Shown: positions 9,801 to 19,126, counted from the first letter of the stretch. The stretch: DNA of 64,000 bases from Neptunomonas phycophila (GCF_001922575.1 NZ_MRCI01000003.1:124001-188000), one strand, 5' to 3'. Made by a program: numbers and translations. The notes: a model not told the origin generated them from the sequence alone.

Positions 9801-11589
9801 TCCCACCTTTAAGCGTGAGGCTAAAGTCATGTATCCAATATTTTACATTGTTAGAACAATGTACAACAAAAGGATGTTCGCCCACGACGCGTAAGCCCAA
9901 GTTCTCAAGAACAGGGATCACATCCGAAAGAATTAATGGCACAGCCGTGGTGAAGAGCTTAAACCGCAATACGGTTTGAGATTCCTCCAGCAAGCGATAA
10001 AAGCTCATGGTGAGCGGAGAGCCTTTTAACGCTTCCATTTTCTCAATGTCATGCACCGCATGCAGCGTCGTAAAATGCTCTCGATAAGCCGCTGGGAAAG
10101 CCTCACGGTATAAATTACTACGTGTGGTGCCTAGCTCTTCACCAAACGCATCAACCATGGCGCTGTGTAGGTCTTCATTCCAAGAGCGTGAGAGTGCCTG
10201 TACTTCGCTTTCAAGTTGCTCTAAATCTGGAGTTGGCTGCCCAGGTGGTACTCGTAATACAAAATAGGTGCGTGCTAATACCGATTCGCCCAATGAGTTA
10301 ATAAACTCAATATCAGTGGCATTAAACATTTTAGTTAACAGCGTTTGGATGCTTAAGCGCAGCGCCGTACTAAACAAGTCACGGGGTACAAAGTACAAGC
10401 AAGAGTAAAACTGTCCGTTCTTATCCGCCCGTACGAGCATGCATGCTTTACGGCGCTCTTGAAGATGGAAAATGCGTAAGGCCGCTTGGTAAAGTTCATC
10501 CTCGGTGGCTAAAAATAGCTCATCACGTGGCATATCAACCAATACTTGGTGGAACGTTTTACCACTGTGGCCGTGCTTGTTAAAGCCAGAGCGGGCCAAT
10601 ATACGCTGCACTTTTTCATGGATTAGAGGAATGCGAGAAGGGCGCTCAAAGTAAACAGGAGACGTGTACAAACCAAGAATACGGGTTGCACCAATGCAAT
10701 TACCCTTTTTGTCATAGCGTCCAAGAATAATCATATCCAGATAGGCAGGGCGGTGCACTCGCGAACGTTCGCCGTGGCGGCTGTAAGTTAGTGGCTCATT
10801 ACTGACCTCGTGTTCATCTAAGTTGAGTAACCCACGAACACTGAGCTGGCCCAAAGCCGAATCTTTATCTGGCGTTGCTTTACCACCCTTGTAGCTCACT
10901 TCATCACTGGCTAAGAAGGTGAAGTGGTCATCTAATAGCCAATCAACAAAAGTCTGCTCTTTTTCATACCCCGCCGTTCCTAGTTCCTTAGCCGCCAGTG
11001 AAATACGCTCTTTCATGGCATGAAAGTCGCGCACAGACACATCAACAGCGCGTAATGTGATGATTAACTCTTCACGCATACGTTTAAGTAAGTCGGCTTC
11101 CGTATGGCGGTCGACCTCAAGATAAATGAGGGATTCGGCCTCTCCTTTACCTTCCTGTCCGGATGTATTTACCAAGGTGCCATCATCACGCTCGGTATAC
11201 AGTACGACGTTTTGCACCACACGTATTCCAACACCGAGACGATTCAGAGACATTCGCACCGAATCAACAATGAATGGGCAGTCTTTCATCAACAACTGAA
11301 TAACCGTGTGGTTTGAATGCCAGCCATGTTGCTCTAAGTCTGGGTTAAATACTTGGACTTTAGCGTTTACGCCATCAAACTGTTCGATAAAGCTCCAGCA
11401 GGCTAGCGTAGAGCCATATAAACCTTCAATAGGGCGCTGAGCGACTTCATCTTCGGGCGCGTATGTAAAAAGCAGGTCTGCAAAATGTGCAACGGCTGAA
11501 GCTTGTGAATCCGGTAGCCGCTTACCGAACAAATCTTTCATCTTAAAGAGTGTTCGTTGCTTATTATTATCGGCTGAATCGGTGTCCAT
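6823..11589 (-). CDS. gdhB: NAD-specific glutamate dehydrogenase, large (GDH-1600 class)
   Basis: Catabolic oxidative deamination of glutamate to 2-oxoglutarate and ammonia with NAD+. At 1588 aa it matches the ~180 kDa class known from Streptomyces, Caulobacter and Pseudomonas (GdhB), not the 450-aa hexameric enzymes. The N-terminal half carries regulatory ACT-like regions. The catalytic core around residues 790-1100 shows VKAQQVKNAVIVPVGAKGGF with the substrate lysines, and the nucleotide-binding part GVGDMAGDVFGNGML. The C-terminal third is the helical region typical of this class. The ATG at 11589 is followed by a normal start; the gene stands alone between a terminator and a 700-bp intergenic region. 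In pseudomonads the homologue is arginine-responsive; nothing in the upstream sequence proves that here. Confidence 0.95.
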   Translation of the reverse strand: MDTDSADNNKQRTLFKMKDLFGKRLPDSQASAVAHFADLLFTYAPEDEVAQRPIEGLYGSTLACWSFIEQFDGVNAKVQVFNPDLEQHGWHSNHTVIQLLMKDCPFIVDSVRMSLNRLGVGIRVVQNVVLYTERDDGTLVNTSGQEGKGEAESLIYLEVDRHTEADLLKRMREELIITLRAVDVSVRDFHAMKERISLAAKELGTAGYEKEQTFVDWLLDDHFTFLASDEVSYKGGKATPDKDSALGQLSVRGLLNLDEHEVSNEPLTYSRHGERSRVHRPAYLDMIILGRYDKKGNCIGATRILGLYTSPVYFERPSRIPLIHEKVQRILARSGFNKHGHSGKTFHQVLVDMPRDELFLATEDELYQAALRIFHLQERRKACMLVRADKNGQFYSCLYFVPRDLFSTALRLSIQTLLTKMFNATDIEFINSLGESVLARTYFVLRVPPGQPTPDLEQLESEVQALSRSWNEDLHSAMVDAFGEELGTTRSNLYREAFPAAYREHFTTLHAVHDIEKMEALKGSPLTMSFYRLLEESQTVLRFKLFTTAVPLILSDVIPVLENLGLRVVGEHPFVVHCSNNVKYWIHDFSLTLKGGNGVVELEEVKEIFQQAFAAIWQQKADNDEFNRLVLNAGLNWREVVMLRAYARYNQQIRFGFSQQYIAETLSRHAHVTRLLVALFRARFDPQRQSSEKVKALIGRIENSILDALDKVDNLNDDKILRRYLELIKATLRTNYFQHLDDGEPKPYLSLKMNPHEIAEIPKPRPMFEVFVYSTRVEGVHLRGGKVARGGLRWSDRLEDYRTEVLGLVKAQQVKNAVIVPVGAKGGFVAKQLPTDGGRDEWLAEGVESYRWFIRGLLDLADNLVNGDVIPPKNVVRHDADDPYLVVAADKGTATFSDYANALAEEYGFWLGDAFASGGSQGYDHKGMGITAKGAWESVKLHFREKGINTQTDPFTVIGVGDMAGDVFGNGMLLSDKIRLVAAFNHMHIFIDPTPDEATSFVERQRMFALPRSSWSDYNTDLISKGGGIFSRAAKSIAISPEMKKAFDIKEDKLSPNDLISALLKAPIDLLWNGGIGTYVKASSESHADVGDKANDALRINGNELRCKVVGEGGNLGLSQLGRIEYCANGGACNTDFIDNAGGVDCSDHEVNIKILLNKVVADGDLTMKQRNSFLRDMTDTVGELVLKSNDRQARALSLAQGHSTKSLDEYIRLMNRLESEGRLDRALEFLPENHVLAERQQAGQSLTRPELSVLISYTKAELKEELSASWLTEDAFVKQELLEAFPSQLNERFPEAVADHQLRNEIIATQLANAMVNHMGITFTNRMTETTGLSADQVTAAYIIAREVFGLKDLWKAVEQLDNKVDAAVQQRMLVDLLRLMRRASYWFLRNVCNRGSIDVKAVIDRFAPAVTTIRDSFDSLLTGDLKDAWLELQQSLVDAGVPTDLAPQIACAERLYSALAVSEVAADADQPLLPTAEVYFALGERLQLDWVSEQIRQYEPANHWQLLAREGFSEDLNLQQRRLTASVLSSESEQTGAALAAEWLDSHEKGTSRWEQVLSDLQNSSQLDSATFTVVIRELTELSNKL

Positions 11590-12291
11590 AGGGTGATACT
11601 CCGTAATGAATGAGGTTAGATCCGTCTCATCGGATCAACGGTATAACAAAAATACTGACGAAAAATTGTGTCAGTTTGACGGTTAACGCACGTGAGGAAA
11701 GTAAGAAAAAATAGGCGGGGGAGTTGGGTGTTAAGCATAAATGTCCCCGCCCTTTAAAAAGAGAGTCGTTCGTAACGATGTAATGTCATGATGCTTCACA
11801 AACATTGACGTAACGCCACAAAGGTCTTGAAGATCAAATAGTAGAAACTCATCTCACGTATTACAAACTGTAGACGATGGTTTTGGATCTTTCCGCAAAA
11901 GTATCCGACTTTGACGCAAATTTAAGGTTTTTTGACGCATTAGCCTTTCTCCTTGTGCTCCATTCCTTGTTTCACAGGTCGCTTACTTTTTAAAGCATCT
12001 AATACTCACTAGGCTCTAGCATATAGGCGCCCCATAATAGTGCATGATATTAGCCCATGATGACAACTGAAAAACACATCCAAGTAATAGACTGTTGAAT
12101 ATGCGCTCGTTGAACAACAAAAATAGCAAGGCTTCCTACACTGAAGGCTCATGAGCCGGCTTATTTGATCTAGCTCAGTATCCTCGCAGTTAGCTGGCGG
12201 GCAGGCGTAAAATCAGTACTTTCGTACAGCGCGCCGCCTAATAACCCTAAATATACTAAGGGAAATTTATTGGTTAAGGGAGTAAACACTC
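11590..12291. other. 700-bp intergenic region, no convincing gene
   Basis: It separates the divergent gdhB and cytochrome c genes. Visible elements: an inverted repeat CTGAC-N10-GTCAG about 11655-11674 near gdhB, a GGCGGGG/CCCCGCC hairpin (11714-11720 with 11745-11751), a direct repeat listed separately, and TTGATCTAGCTCAG near 12164, a weak match to the FNR/Anr box ahead of the cytochrome gene. A 28-codon reverse ORF starting near 11942 with AAGGAG upstream is too short to accept. Confidence 0.6.
11910..11939. repeat. direct repeat TTTGACGCA, 21 bp apart
   Basis: TTTGACGCA occurs at 11910-11918 and 11931-11939, exactly two helical turns apart, in the gdhB/cytochrome c intergenic region. The spacing is what a tandem-binding regulator would use. 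No regulator is identified. Confidence 0.45.
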
Positions 12292-12678
12292 ATGATGAAG
12301 AAAACTACTCAAGCTTTCATCGGCAGCGCTGTACTGTTGCTATCAAGCTTTGCGCTAGCGGATACAAATGCCGCGATGGCCGCTGCCGGAGAGCAGGTTT
12401 TTCAACAAAACTGCACCGCTTGCCACTCAGCAGATCCTAGTAAAAACACCTTTGGCCCTAGCCTTGTTGGTGTAGTGGGTCGTCAATCAGGCTCTGTACC
12501 ACGCTTTGCATACTCAGACGCCATGTCGGCAGCAGGGTTAACTTGGACAGAAGAAAACCTGCGCCAATGGATCGCCGATAACGAAGCACTCGTACCCGGC
12601 ACTCGCATGCGCCATGTATCCATCACCGACAAAGCCAAGCAGGATTATTTGATTAGCTATTTAAAAACGCTGAAGTAG
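12292..12678 (+). CDS. periplasmic class I cytochrome c
   Basis: Small soluble electron carrier of 128 aa. A signal peptide ends near FALADTNA. The single haem-binding motif CTACH is near residues 41-45, and the likely axial methionine lies in PGTRMRHVS near 103. It resembles the cytochrome c2/c550 group. It is monocistronic, with its own terminator right after the stop and a weak FNR-like site upstream, so oxygen-responsive expression is possible but unproven. Electron partners cannot be inferred from the neighbours. Confidence 0.87.
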   Translation: MMKKTTQAFIGSAVLLLSSFALADTNAAMAAAGEQVFQQNCTACHSADPSKNTFGPSLVGVVGRQSGSVPRFAYSDAMSAAGLTWTEENLRQWIADNEALVPGTRMRHVSITDKAKQDYLISYLKTLK

Positions 12679-12690
12679 GCAGGTGTAACA

Positions 12691-12716
12691 AAAGCAGTGC
12701 TAAAAAGCGCTGCTTT
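12691..12716 (+). terminator. rho-independent terminator of the cytochrome c gene
   Basis: Stem 12691-12701 with 12706-12716 (11 bp, one G-U), loop AAAA, ending in a TTTG run 13 nt after the stop codon. Confidence 0.75.
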
Positions 12717-12760
12717 GTTGATTAAGGCTCAACTAAGCACGTAGCTGAACGGGCCATCAA

Positions 12761-12798
12761 AATGAGGCTTTTATGGTTTACGTGTAAAAAGCCTCATT
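12761..12798. repeat. 12-bp inverted repeat (hairpin)
   Basis: AATGAGGCTTTT at 12761-12772 is perfectly complementary to AAAAGCCTCATT at 12787-12798. A smaller AACGC/GCGTT hairpin follows at about 12806-12821. The repeat flanks the AraC remnant and may be a terminator left from the lost gene. Confidence 0.5.
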
Positions 12799-12866
12799 GT
12801 CTGCAACGCTTTTAGGCGTTAGCCGTGAACGTTTCCGTATCTATCACCTCTGCATAAGCGAAAACT

Positions 12867-12929
12867 GAAGACGTCAGTGCGTTTCGGCGTATGTTTGAGA
12901 AGCAAACAGGCTTAACGCCGAGCCAATAA
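12867..12929 (+). pseudogene. remnant of an AraC-family regulator C-terminus
   Basis: Twenty codons read EDVSAFRRMFEKQTGLTPSQ and then stop. This is the last recognition helix and tail of AraC-type DNA-binding domains, where it normally continues YRRRF. An in-frame stop lies four codons upstream (12855-12857) and there is no start codon, so only a fragment remains. It resembles GlxA-type members. Function is lost. Confidence 0.6.
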
Positions 12930-12954
12930 CGAAGTCGCAGTGGTCATAAAAGCT

Positions 12955-12991
12955 AAAAGCCCTCGGTGCAACTAAGCAACAGAGGGCTTTT
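12955..12991. terminator. bidirectional terminator downstream of hemY
   Basis: AAAAGCCCTC (12955-12964) pairs with GAGGGCTTTT (12982-12991) around a 17-nt loop, 20 bp past the hemY stop on the reverse strand. Confidence 0.8.
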
Positions 12992-13010
12992 GGGGAGCGG
13001 TTTGCTCTTG

Positions 13011-14315
13011 TTATGCTTTTGATTCAGCAGGTGCTGCTTCGGGTGCCGCGGACGATGATTCTGTGTCGGCAGTTGTATCACTTTGAGGTAATGGCAGCGG
13101 CGGTAAGTCAGTGCTCATTAACTCCATGCCATCCTGCATGATGCTAAGCGAGCGCTCGTTATCGCCCAAGTGAGTCAGCAAGCGTGTGAGCTCGCTGTAG
13201 GTCTCAGGTGATTTTTCAAGCGCTAAGCTTTCTTCTAAATAATCTACTGCTTTGCCCCAGTGCTCGTTACGCATTGAGATGCGGCCCAACGTCAGTTTCA
13301 AAGAGGCGCTGTCTGGGTGCTTTTTAAGCCAGCCTTTAGCGACTTCTAACTGCTTATGCGCGTCGGGTGCTTGCACACGACCGTAAAGTCGAACAAGGCC
13401 CTCATCCCACTCTTTCTTAATTTTAGTGCGCAAGAAGCTTTCAGCTTTTTCTTCTGAGCGGGCTTCAATGAGTAGCTCAACATATTGGCGAACGATTAGC
13501 TCATCTTGAGACATTCGGTTCGGTAAGCTATCCCACTCGCGGTTTAAGGCTTTTAAGCGTGTTTCTACATCGGCTTCTGCTGGGATATTAGCCAGTGCAG
13601 TGCCAAGCAGTTGTGCATAGCAGGTTTGCTCTAACTTATCTAATTCGGCTGGGTTGAATACCTTGTGCTTACGTAAATCAGGCAACAAGTTTGTTAACCC
13701 TTGCCAGTCTTCGAGGCTGACATACACCGATTTGAGTAGGCGTAAAACATAGGTGTTTTTAGGTGCTAAACGTCGCAAGCGAATGAGGTTAGCTAAGCAG
13801 GTTTCGTATTCTCCTCGTTCGAGCTGGATCTGTGCTTGGCTCACGCCAATGGCCACTTCAGCTTGAGGAACGGCGCTGCGTGCCTGCTGTAACAGCTCAT
13901 CGGCGGCTTTGTCTTCCCTTTGCTCATGAGCCGCACGTGCGCCGGCCAAGTAGTTAACGAGGGGGAGTTGCGCATCATTGGCGGACTGTTTGAGTAGGCG
14001 TTGAGCTTGCCACCACTTACCCTCGGAAAGCGCCAGCAACCCTTTCATGGTTTTACGTTGCGCTAATGAGTGACGACGATGCTCGCGCCATTCTTTAATG
14101 CGGGTATGAGGCATTTTCGAATGCAATAAAAAGTTGATCAGCCAATGTAAAATGGCAAAACCAAGCACCAATATGACTATCAGTACCCATAAGCTTGTCT
14201 CAATGGTCGTGCCATTATAAGCAAGCATGGCATAGCCAGGGTCTTGAACCATTTTTTCGCCAACCCAAGCGCCAACCGCTAGGACGACGAGTAGAAGAAG
14301 CAGTAGTCTTTTCAT
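13011..14315 (-). CDS. hemY: HemY, TPR-containing inner-membrane protein of haem synthesis locus
   Basis: Proteobacterial HemY (434 aa), an inner-membrane protein with two N-terminal membrane segments (about 3-20 and 42-66), then a basic loop and a cytoplasmic/periplasmic TPR array to about residue 400. The last ~25 residues are Ser/Ala/Glu-rich and probably disordered. It is not the protoporphyrinogen oxidase of the same name in Bacillus. Its ATG overlaps the hemX stop by one base (TAATG), and it is the last gene of hemCDXY. Its exact role in haem synthesis is not settled in the literature. Confidence 0.9.
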   Translation of the reverse strand: MKRLLLLLLVVLAVGAWVGEKMVQDPGYAMLAYNGTTIETSLWVLIVILVLGFAILHWLINFLLHSKMPHTRIKEWREHRRHSLAQRKTMKGLLALSEGKWWQAQRLLKQSANDAQLPLVNYLAGARAAHEQREDKAADELLQQARSAVPQAEVAIGVSQAQIQLERGEYETCLANLIRLRRLAPKNTYVLRLLKSVYVSLEDWQGLTNLLPDLRKHKVFNPAELDKLEQTCYAQLLGTALANIPAEADVETRLKALNREWDSLPNRMSQDELIVRQYVELLIEARSEEKAESFLRTKIKKEWDEGLVRLYGRVQAPDAHKQLEVAKGWLKKHPDSASLKLTLGRISMRNEHWGKAVDYLEESLALEKSPETYSELTRLLTHLGDNERSLSIMQDGMELMSTDLPPLPLPQSDTTADTESSSAAPEAAPAESKA

Positions 14316-15649
14316 TAAGCGGCTCCTTCTGCCTTAAGGTCGGTCATTTTTTGAAGGTAGCTTTTTAAGGCGTTAAGAGAGCCGCTAATATCAGGCATTT
14401 GCGGTGAAATTTGAAGAGACTTAAGCTCATTCACTCCGCGCAGTAACGATTGTGTGGTTGCATCGTCGGCTTCAAAATAAGTAGAAAGCCACTCTTCTGC
14501 TTTGTCTAGACTACGGTCGAAAGCGACTTGCTTGCGTTGCAGTAATGCCAGTTGGGCTTGCTCCAGCATCAGGTGCAGATTTTGTTGCAGGTAGTAATTT
14601 TGCTCTGGTGATAACAGTGGCTCGATTTTCTTATCATGGTGCTGAATCACAACAAGCTTCTCAAACTTATCCACTGCTTTTGCCCATGAATCGCGAACAT
14701 TATCCATTAATGAGGTATCAACGGTATCCGGTGTCATTTCTTCGATGAGAGACGGCAATTGATTTTTTTCAGTTAGCGGGATTAAGCGTAAGTTATTGAC
14801 TTGGTTATTCAGTGCCGCTAGCTTGAGGTAGCTACCTTCTAAATCAAATGTTGGAACGGCTTCGAGGGAGGCAATATCTTCAGCGAGCGCTTTGCGCACG
14901 GCATAGATAGATACGTCATCGGTCTCTTTTAAAATCTTATCGGCAGACTTAAGAAGAGCTAGGGCGCCAACCGGAGTTTGCTCCATCATGACACGTTGGT
15001 TTGCCAATCGTAACAAGTACTCTGATTCGGCCAATAGCCAATCTTTGCGGGTATTGGTTTGTTTTGCTTGCACTTGCTGAATGCTTTGCGTCAGGCGTTC
15101 TTGTAACTCAGCAATACCGGCTTGTTCTTTGGCTGTTTGGTTTTGCAGCATGGTTAAACTTTGGTTAACCGATGAAACCTGTGTGCTAACAAGCGATTTA
15201 GCGTCAGCAACGGTGGCGTTGGTGCTGTTGATAGCCTCAGACACTTGCGCCTTGAGTGCTTCTATATCAGCACTTTCTTGCTGCTGTTTTTGCATATCGT
15301 GCCAGTAGATGTAACCCGTTGCGCCTAATGCAATAATTGAGATAACCAGTGCTAACTTACCAGGCCATGTGCTTGGCTTTTTTTCTTCGGCTTGAGGTAC
15401 CGCTGCAACCACCGGTGTGGGTTTGTCGGCCGGTATTTCTTTGGTTGGCTCAGTCACTTCAGGCTTGTTATCTGCAGACTGGGGTTCCTTTGCTGCCGTC
15501 GATTCAGTATCGGCGGCTTTTGCCACATCCGGTTTTGGATCAGATGTGTCATTAGATGTTTGCGCTTCTACGGTTGGTTTCTTAGAGGCAGAATCGTCTT
15601 TTTTTACTTGATCCTGCTTATCGTCCGTATGTTTCCCGGTCTCTTTCAT
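14315..15649 (-). CDS. hemX: HemX, membrane protein of the hemCDXY operon
   Basis: Protein of 444 aa with a charged, low-complexity N-terminus of ~100 residues (Lys/Glu/Asp/Pro/Thr), one membrane segment at about 103-121 (KLALVISIIALGATGYIYW), a coiled-coil region near 125-195, and a conserved C-terminal domain beginning NTRKDWLLAESEYLLRLANQ, diagnostic of the HemX family. Older annotations call it uroporphyrin-III C-methyltransferase, but no SAM site is visible. The start overlaps the hemD stop (ATGA) and its stop overlaps the hemY start, so the operon is tightly coupled. Confidence 0.88.
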   Translation of the reverse strand: MKETGKHTDDKQDQVKKDDSASKKPTVEAQTSNDTSDPKPDVAKAADTESTAAKEPQSADNKPEVTEPTKEIPADKPTPVVAAVPQAEEKKPSTWPGKLALVISIIALGATGYIYWHDMQKQQQESADIEALKAQVSEAINSTNATVADAKSLVSTQVSSVNQSLTMLQNQTAKEQAGIAELQERLTQSIQQVQAKQTNTRKDWLLAESEYLLRLANQRVMMEQTPVGALALLKSADKILKETDDVSIYAVRKALAEDIASLEAVPTFDLEGSYLKLAALNNQVNNLRLIPLTEKNQLPSLIEEMTPDTVDTSLMDNVRDSWAKAVDKFEKLVVIQHHDKKIEPLLSPEQNYYLQQNLHLMLEQAQLALLQRKQVAFDRSLDKAEEWLSTYFEADDATTQSLLRGVNELKSLQISPQMPDISGSLNALKSYLQKMTDLKAEGAA

Positions 15650-16470
15650 GCGTTGGCTTCCGAGTCATTAGCTAGGGTAAGCGCCTTGATCATGGACTCA
15701 TCGTCCGGTCCTTGCGCTACCATGATAGTTGTAAATCCTATTGTACGGGCTTTTTCAGCAATTCGTTCACTGGGGACCACAAGGTACAGTGAGAGTAGTG
15801 AATTGATACTGAATTGTTGTTGCCGACCTTTCACCACTGTAACAAAGTTATCAAGGGCCTCGCCACTGGTAATAAGGATAGAGGTCAGTGAAGATTGATA
15901 AATAGTACTTTGGATAAGCGTATCTTCATAGGTGGGGCAGCAACGGTCATATAAATTGGCATATGTGACGATAGCTCCGCGCTGGCTTAACCCTTCGGCA
16001 AGCGTAGCTCTTCCTCCATCACCACGTAATATCAGTACCTTAGCGCCATTCAGTTCTGTCAGTGTTGGCATGGTTAACATGGCTTCGGAGTTAAAACCTT
16101 CGGCTGGGCGTTTAGCCGGTATGCCCGCATCGTTTAGCATGGCCTCCGTTTTTCCACCAATAGCTAACCATTCAATGCCGACAGGTAGCTGTGGCCAGTA
16201 TTCATCTATCCATTCTATGGCAAGTTTAGCGGCGTTAGGGCTCACACAAATAATGATCTGATATTCATCAATGTTCATTATTTGTGTTTTGAGCAGATGA
16301 TAACGAGGGTCTGTTGCTTCAATTGGATGAATGGCTAACAGAGGAAGCGGTATCGGAGTTGCACCGCAGTCCCTCAGTTGTTGTATTTGTTGGGCCGCTT
16401 GGTGAGCTGGCCGGGTAACTAATACCCGTTGTCCCGTTAAGTTGGCTAATGCATTTGGCATACTGTCCAT
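15646..16470 (-). CDS. hemD: uroporphyrinogen-III synthase
   Basis: Cytoplasmic enzyme that cyclises hydroxymethylbilane to uroporphyrinogen III with inversion of ring D. 274 aa is normal. The opening GQRVLVTRPAHQAAQ and later IIICVSPNAAKLAIEW, AIGGKTEAMLNDAGI and ILITSGEALDNFV are the family landmarks around the cleft. Two ATGs (residues 1 and 4) are possible; the upstream AAGGG fits either poorly. It sits 14 bp after hemC and overlaps hemX by 4 bp. Confidence 0.9.
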   Translation of the reverse strand: MDSMPNALANLTGQRVLVTRPAHQAAQQIQQLRDCGATPIPLPLLAIHPIEATDPRYHLLKTQIMNIDEYQIIICVSPNAAKLAIEWIDEYWPQLPVGIEWLAIGGKTEAMLNDAGIPAKRPAEGFNSEAMLTMPTLTELNGAKVLILRGDGGRATLAEGLSQRGAIVTYANLYDRCCPTYEDTLIQSTIYQSSLTSILITSGEALDNFVTVVKGRQQQFSINSLLSLYLVVPSERIAEKARTIGFTTIMVAQGPDDESMIKALTLANDSEANA

Positions 16471-16484
16471 TGCCCTTAAAAGTG

Positions 16485-17447
16485 TTATGCCTGAGCGTTA
16501 CCTGATGCATAAACGGCACTGAGTATTTCCTGGGCACCGGCGTCTAGTAAGCGCTCGGCGAGAGCTATCCCCATTTGCTCGGCATTTTCTGGGGCTCCGC
16601 GCTCTTCGTCACGCAATACAGTCGTACCATCGGGCTTGGCGACGAGTCCTCGTAGGTAGACTTCATCTTCAGCTTCGTTAAGGACGGCGAAGCAGGCAAT
16701 AGGTACTTGGCAGCCCCCTTCAAGACGGCGGTTCATGGCGCGCTCAGCTGTCACGCAAGCCGCTGTGCGAGCATCGTGTAGCGGGGCTAGTAGCTCGATC
16801 ATCTCGTGGTCATCTAAACGGCATTCAATACCAACGGCGCCTTGTCCACCGGCAGGTAAGCAAATGTCTGCAGAGAGTTCGGTGCGAATCCGGTCTTGCA
16901 GTTCAAGTCTGATTAGCCCTGCTGTGGCAAGGATAATTGCGTCGTATTGCCCATCATCGAGTTTGCTAAGACGTGTTTGAACGTTGCCTCGTAAGTCATG
17001 AATTTCTAGATCGGGGCGCTGCTCACGCAGAAGTGCTTGGCGGCGTAACGATGAAGTGCCCACAATAGCGCCTTGAGGAAGTTCGGCCAGTGTGTTGAAT
17101 CGATTGGAAACAAACGCATCGGTTGGGCGTTCTCGCGGGCAAATAACTGACAGTCCCAAGCCTTCGGGGAACTCCATTGGTACATCTTTCATAGAATGGA
17201 CGGCGATGTCGGCGCGGTTTTCTAGCATGGCGACTTCTAGCTCTTTTACAAAGAGCCCTTTACCGCCCACTTTAGCCAGTGGGGTATCCAGAATTTTATC
17301 GCCTCGTGTGCTCATCCCCAGCAATTCGACTTCAATGCCAGGATGGTGTTTCTCTAGCTCGGCTTTTACATACTCTGCTTGCCATAGAGCTAACAGGCTT
17401 TTTCGGGTGGCGATGCGTACACGTTTTTTCTGGATATTATTTTGCAT
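16485..17447 (-). CDS. hemC: porphobilinogen deaminase (hydroxymethylbilane synthase)
   Basis: Polymerises four porphobilinogens into hydroxymethylbilane. The 320-aa protein shows [17 protein letters not shown], the catalytic VHSMKDVP with its aspartate, [11 protein letters not shown] and [13 protein letters not shown], and the cofactor-bearing cysteine in [13 protein letters not shown], where dipyrromethane attaches. First gene of hemCDXY, divergent from argH, the same arrangement as in pseudomonads. Confidence 0.96.
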   Translation of the reverse strand: MQNNIQKKRVRIATRKSLLALWQAEYVKAELEKHHPGIEVELLGMSTRGDKILDTPLAKVGGKGLFVKELEVAMLENRADIAVHSMKDVPMEFPEGLGLSVICPRERPTDAFVSNRFNTLAELPQGAIVGTSSLRRQALLREQRPDLEIHDLRGNVQTRLSKLDDGQYDAIILATAGLIRLELQDRIRTELSADICLPAGGQGAVGIECRLDDHEMIELLAPLHDARTAACVTAERAMNRRLEGGCQVPIACFAVLNEAEDEVYLRGLVAKPDGTTVLRDEERGAPENAEQMGIALAERLLDAGAQEILSAVYASGNAQA

Positions 17448-17600
17448 AATGATGTCCTGACAATCGAATCCGGCTGCAATGGCAATAACGAAAGTAAGAA
17501 GCCGATTCTAAACCGGCACGCCCAGCAGTGTTTGGATTGTAACAGATTGGTTTGGTTGCGTGTGCTTGTTCGGAAAAAGGGTCACGCTGCATGGAAAACT

Positions 17601-17608
17601 GATATAAT
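17601..17608 (+). promoter_or_regulatory. extended -10 promoter of argH
   Basis: TGATATAAT (TATAAT at 17603-17608) is a consensus extended -10 with TGn. The -35 is weak. It lies 82 bp ahead of the argH ATG in the hemC/argH divergent region. Confidence 0.55.
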
Positions 17609-17689
17609 CCGGCTAATTTTTTATTCGTTTTATAGCGGTTTGTTTACAAATTAATAGAAGCATAGCGCTGATTTTATAGGAGGTTAGTC

Positions 17690-19084
17690 ATGAGCAACAC
17701 AACCAACCAGCAATGGGGTGGTCGTTTTAATGAACCTACCGACGCTTTTGTCGCTCGTTTTACTGCATCAGTCCAATTTGATCAGCGCATGTATAAACAA
17801 GATATCCGTGGCTCTATTGCACACGCTACTATGTTGGAAATGGCAGGTGTTCTTACTGTTGAAGAGCGTGATCTGATTGTTAATGGCCTCAATGAAATTC
17901 AGTCGGATATCGAAGCTGGCAACTTTGAATGGTCAATCGAATTAGAAGATGTGCACATGAACATCGAAGCGGCACTGACAAAGAAGATCGGTATTACCGG
18001 TAAGAAGTTACACACGGGCCGCTCTCGTAATGACCAAGTCGCCACAGATATCCGTTTGTTTGTCCGTGATGAAATCGACCTGATTTTAGCTGAAATAACT
18101 CGCTTACAGCAGGGCTTAGCCGAGCTAGCCGAAGGTGAAGCCGACACCATCATGCCGGGCTTTACGCACTTACAAACCGCTCAACCTGTTACGTTTGGCC
18201 ACCATTTAATGGCCTGGTTTGAAATGCTAACGCGTGATTACCAGCGTTTTGAAGATGTACGAAAACGCGTTAACGTAATGCCACTCGGAGCCGCGGCATT
18301 AGCTGGCACAACGTATCCGATTCAGCGCCATGTAACCTGTGAGTTGCTCGGTTTTGATGCGCCCGCTGAGAATTCGTTAGATGCGGTATCGGATCGAGAT
18401 TTTGCTATTGAGTTTTGTGCTGCATCCAGCATCATGATGATGCACATGACGCGTATGTCAGAAGAGCTCGTATTATGGACGTCGGCGCAATTCAACTTTA
18501 TCAATTTGCCTGATCGCTTTTGTACGGGCTCATCGATTATGCCGCAAAAGAAAAATCCTGATGTGCCAGAGTTGGTTCGAGGCAAGAGTGGGCGTGTTTA
18601 TGGCCACTTGTTTAGTTTATTAACCTTGATGAAGTCACAGCCTTTGGCATATAACAAGGATAACCAAGAAGATAAAGAACCGCTGTTTGATGCCATTGAT
18701 ACCGTAAAAGGTTGTCTGCGTGCGTTCGCAGATATGGTTCCAGCGCTGGAGTCACGTAAAGAATATATGCGTGAAGCGGCCTTACGCGGTTTTTCAACGG
18801 CGACCGATCTAGCAGACTACTTGGTTCGTAAAGGAATGCCGTTCCGTGATGCTCACGAAGTCGTCGGTAAATCAGTTGCGTACGGCATTGAATCAGGTAA
18901 AGATTTAGGCGAAATGACCCTCAACGAATTACAGCAGTTCTCTGACACAATTAGTGAAGATGTCTTTGATGTTTTAACACTGGAAGGTTCTGTTGCGGCG
19001 CGTGATCATGTTGGCGGTACTGCGCCTAACCAAGTGCGTGCTGCCGTTACGCGTGCTAAAGCAATGTTAGCCAAGCGAGGTTAA
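17690..19084 (+). CDS. argH: argininosuccinate lyase
   Basis: Last step of arginine synthesis: cleaves argininosuccinate to arginine and fumarate. 464 aa is the family length. The fumarase/aspartase-superfamily signature [16 protein letters not shown] (about 282-297) holds the catalytic serine. LEDVHMNIE and [14 protein letters not shown] carry substrate and general-base residues, and [13 protein letters not shown] is also conserved. The RBS AGGAGGT stands 6 nt before the ATG, an exact anti-SD match. It is monocistronic and divergent from hemC. Confidence 0.97.
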   Translation: MSNTTNQQWGGRFNEPTDAFVARFTASVQFDQRMYKQDIRGSIAHATMLEMAGVLTVEERDLIVNGLNEIQSDIEAGNFEWSIELEDVHMNIEAALTKKIGITGKKLHTGRSRNDQVATDIRLFVRDEIDLILAEITRLQQGLAELAEGEADTIMPGFTHLQTAQPVTFGHHLMAWFEMLTRDYQRFEDVRKRVNVMPLGAAALAGTTYPIQRHVTCELLGFDAPAENSLDAVSDRDFAIEFCAASSIMMMHMTRMSEELVLWTSAQFNFINLPDRFCTGSSIMPQKKNPDVPELVRGKSGRVYGHLFSLLTLMKSQPLAYNKDNQEDKEPLFDAIDTVKGCLRAFADMVPALESRKEYMREAALRGFSTATDLADYLVRKGMPFRDAHEVVGKSVAYGIESGKDLGEMTLNELQQFSDTISEDVFDVLTLEGSVAARDHVGGTAPNQVRAAVTRAKAMLAKRG

Positions 19085-19126
19085 TTGGTGTGAATAGCCT
19101 ATTAGCTAACCGGGGGTTGCTAATAG

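Noticed and set aside
15392-15898. 168-codon forward ORF across hemX/hemD
   Set aside because: Shadow of the hem genes; Cys/Phe/Arg-rich non-protein-like composition.
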